Below are positions 5,557 through 6,147 of a stretch of DNA of 6,147 bases, in pieces (the stretch's first letter is position 1; the number at the start of each line of letters is the position of its first letter). The position numbers were made by a program, and so were the translations under genes. Origin of the DNA: Bdellovibrionales bacterium (GTDB lineage: Bacteria; Bdellovibrionota; Bdellovibrionia; Bdellovibrionales; JAMPXM01); contig SXSP01000355.1 in NCBI GenBank assembly GCA_005792225.1, forward strand, positions 1 to 6,147, read 5' to 3'. Under the pieces are notes generated by a model. It was not told the origin of the DNA, ran no database searches, and worked only from the letters and a program-made list of their open reading frames with translations.

Positions 5557-6147
5557 TTACCTCTTTGTTTCAATCTTAGTGACTTGCGCATCGAAGGAAC
5601 CCTTGCACATGCGCACGTTGACGATCTCGCCGGGTGCGAGGCTCGTCGCATCGGTGACGATCTCCTCACCCTTGACGACCATCGAGTACCCGCGGTCGAG
5701 AACTTTTAGCGGACTCAGGCTATCAAGGACGGCCATTTGTTTTGAGAGCCCATCTCGTTTTCTGAGGAGAAGATTTTTGACTCCACTCCGGAGACGCCGA
5801 TCGAGACCCTGCGTGACCTCGCGCGAGTGCGCGATTTGCGGAAGGGGTGTACCGATTTTTTCTTCGATCAGCTCGATCTCACGGCGGCGATCTTGAAAGC
5901 CGCGGAAAACGGCGGCTTGCAACCTTTGCAGCAATTCATCGCATCGCATGGACGCATCTTGAAGTCGTCTTTGCGGATCGACGAGTCGTTTGCCGAGCGA
6001 GAGCGCCGCCTGCTTTGCGGAGTTGAGATTGCTGAGCATAGCGAGTCGCAACGCGCGACTCTGAGCCCGCACTCGCTCGAGGAGATCCGCGGCGCTCTTG
6101 ACGACGAGCTCGGCCGCAGCCGACGGGGTTGGCGCACGCAAATCAGC
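5557..6147 (-). CDS. xseA: Exodeoxyribonuclease VII large subunit, C-terminal part (5' end outside window)
   Basis: The frame is open to the right edge and ends at TAA (5559-5557), giving 196 residues, roughly the C-terminal half of a protein normally 400-450 residues long. It opens on A-D-L-R-A-P-T-P-S-A-A-A-E-L, the strongly conserved XseA motif closing the catalytic domain. Long, charged, Arg-rich helices follow (about 15-140), forming the extended coiled coil that carries XseB. The C-terminal domain has L-S-P-L-K-V-L-D-R-G-Y-S-M-V, another family hallmark, and a final beta segment with G-E-I-V-N-V-R-M. It is the catalytic and DNA-binding partner of the adjacent xseB product. No internal start should be used: the TTG at 6141 is simply codon 3 of the visible fragment. 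Confidence 0.95.
   Translation of the reverse strand, partial: ADLRAPTPSAAAELVVKSAADLLERVRAQSRALRLAMLSNLNSAKQAALSLGKRLVDPQRRLQDASMRCDELLQRLQAAVFRGFQDRRREIELIEEKIGTPLPQIAHSREVTQGLDRRLRSGVKNLLLRKRDGLSKQMAVLDSLSPLKVLDRGYSMVVKGEEIVTDATSLAPGEIVNVRMCKGSFDAQVTKIETKR
5560..5564 (-). promoter_or_regulatory. xseB: Ribosome binding site of xseB within the xseA 3' end
   Basis: AGAGG on the minus strand lies 8 nt before the xseB ATG and spans the last sense codon and stop region of xseA (TAA at 5559-5557), an arrangement suited to coupling large and small subunit synthesis. Confidence 0.6.

Overview
This window is densely coding bacterial chromosome, with no RNA genes, mobile elements, CRISPR arrays or large repeats that I can see. 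Seven genes lie head to tail on the minus strand. In transcription order (right to left) they are: the C-terminal part of xseA (exonuclease VII large subunit), xseB (small subunit), ispA (short-chain polyprenyl diphosphate synthase), tlyA (S4-domain/FtsJ-type rRNA 2'-O-methyltransferase), a patatin-fold lipoprotein, pepP (Xaa-Pro aminopeptidase) and a membrane-bound family 2 glycosyltransferase. At the far left, the last 65 codons of a plus-strand HAD-type phosphatase run into the glycosyltransferase, and the two stop codons share the bases TTAA.

The junctions are extremely tight: a 5-nt gap (xseA/xseB), a 4-nt gap (xseB/ispA), a 1-nt TGATG overlap (ispA/tlyA), an overlap of about 38 nt (tlyA/lipoprotein), a 20-nt gap carrying a strong Shine-Dalgarno (lipoprotein/pepP) and a 34-nt overlap (pepP/glycosyltransferase). 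This looks like one polycistronic unit whose promoter lies outside the window to the right. There is no stretch of even 50 bases without a gene, and no room for an intrinsic terminator between the converging ends at 195-198.

The organism is most likely a Gram-negative bacterium. The xseA-xseB-ispA-...-tlyA order resembles the arrangement found in the former Deltaproteobacteria and Bdellovibrionota, where dxs often sits between ispA and tlyA; dxs is absent here. The lineage is an inference from gene order and not proven by the sequence. Functionally the operon joins DNA repair (XseAB), isoprenoid chain elongation (IspA), ribosome modification (TlyA), peptide turnover (PepP) and two envelope proteins.

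The most unusual element is the patatin-like lipoprotein. The fold-defining motifs are recognisable, but the nucleophile elbow reads G-L-E-W-G, with Glu where the catalytic Ser should be. It is therefore probably a non-lipolytic pseudoenzyme, or an enzyme using different chemistry. The other genes look like ordinary, intact members of well-known families.
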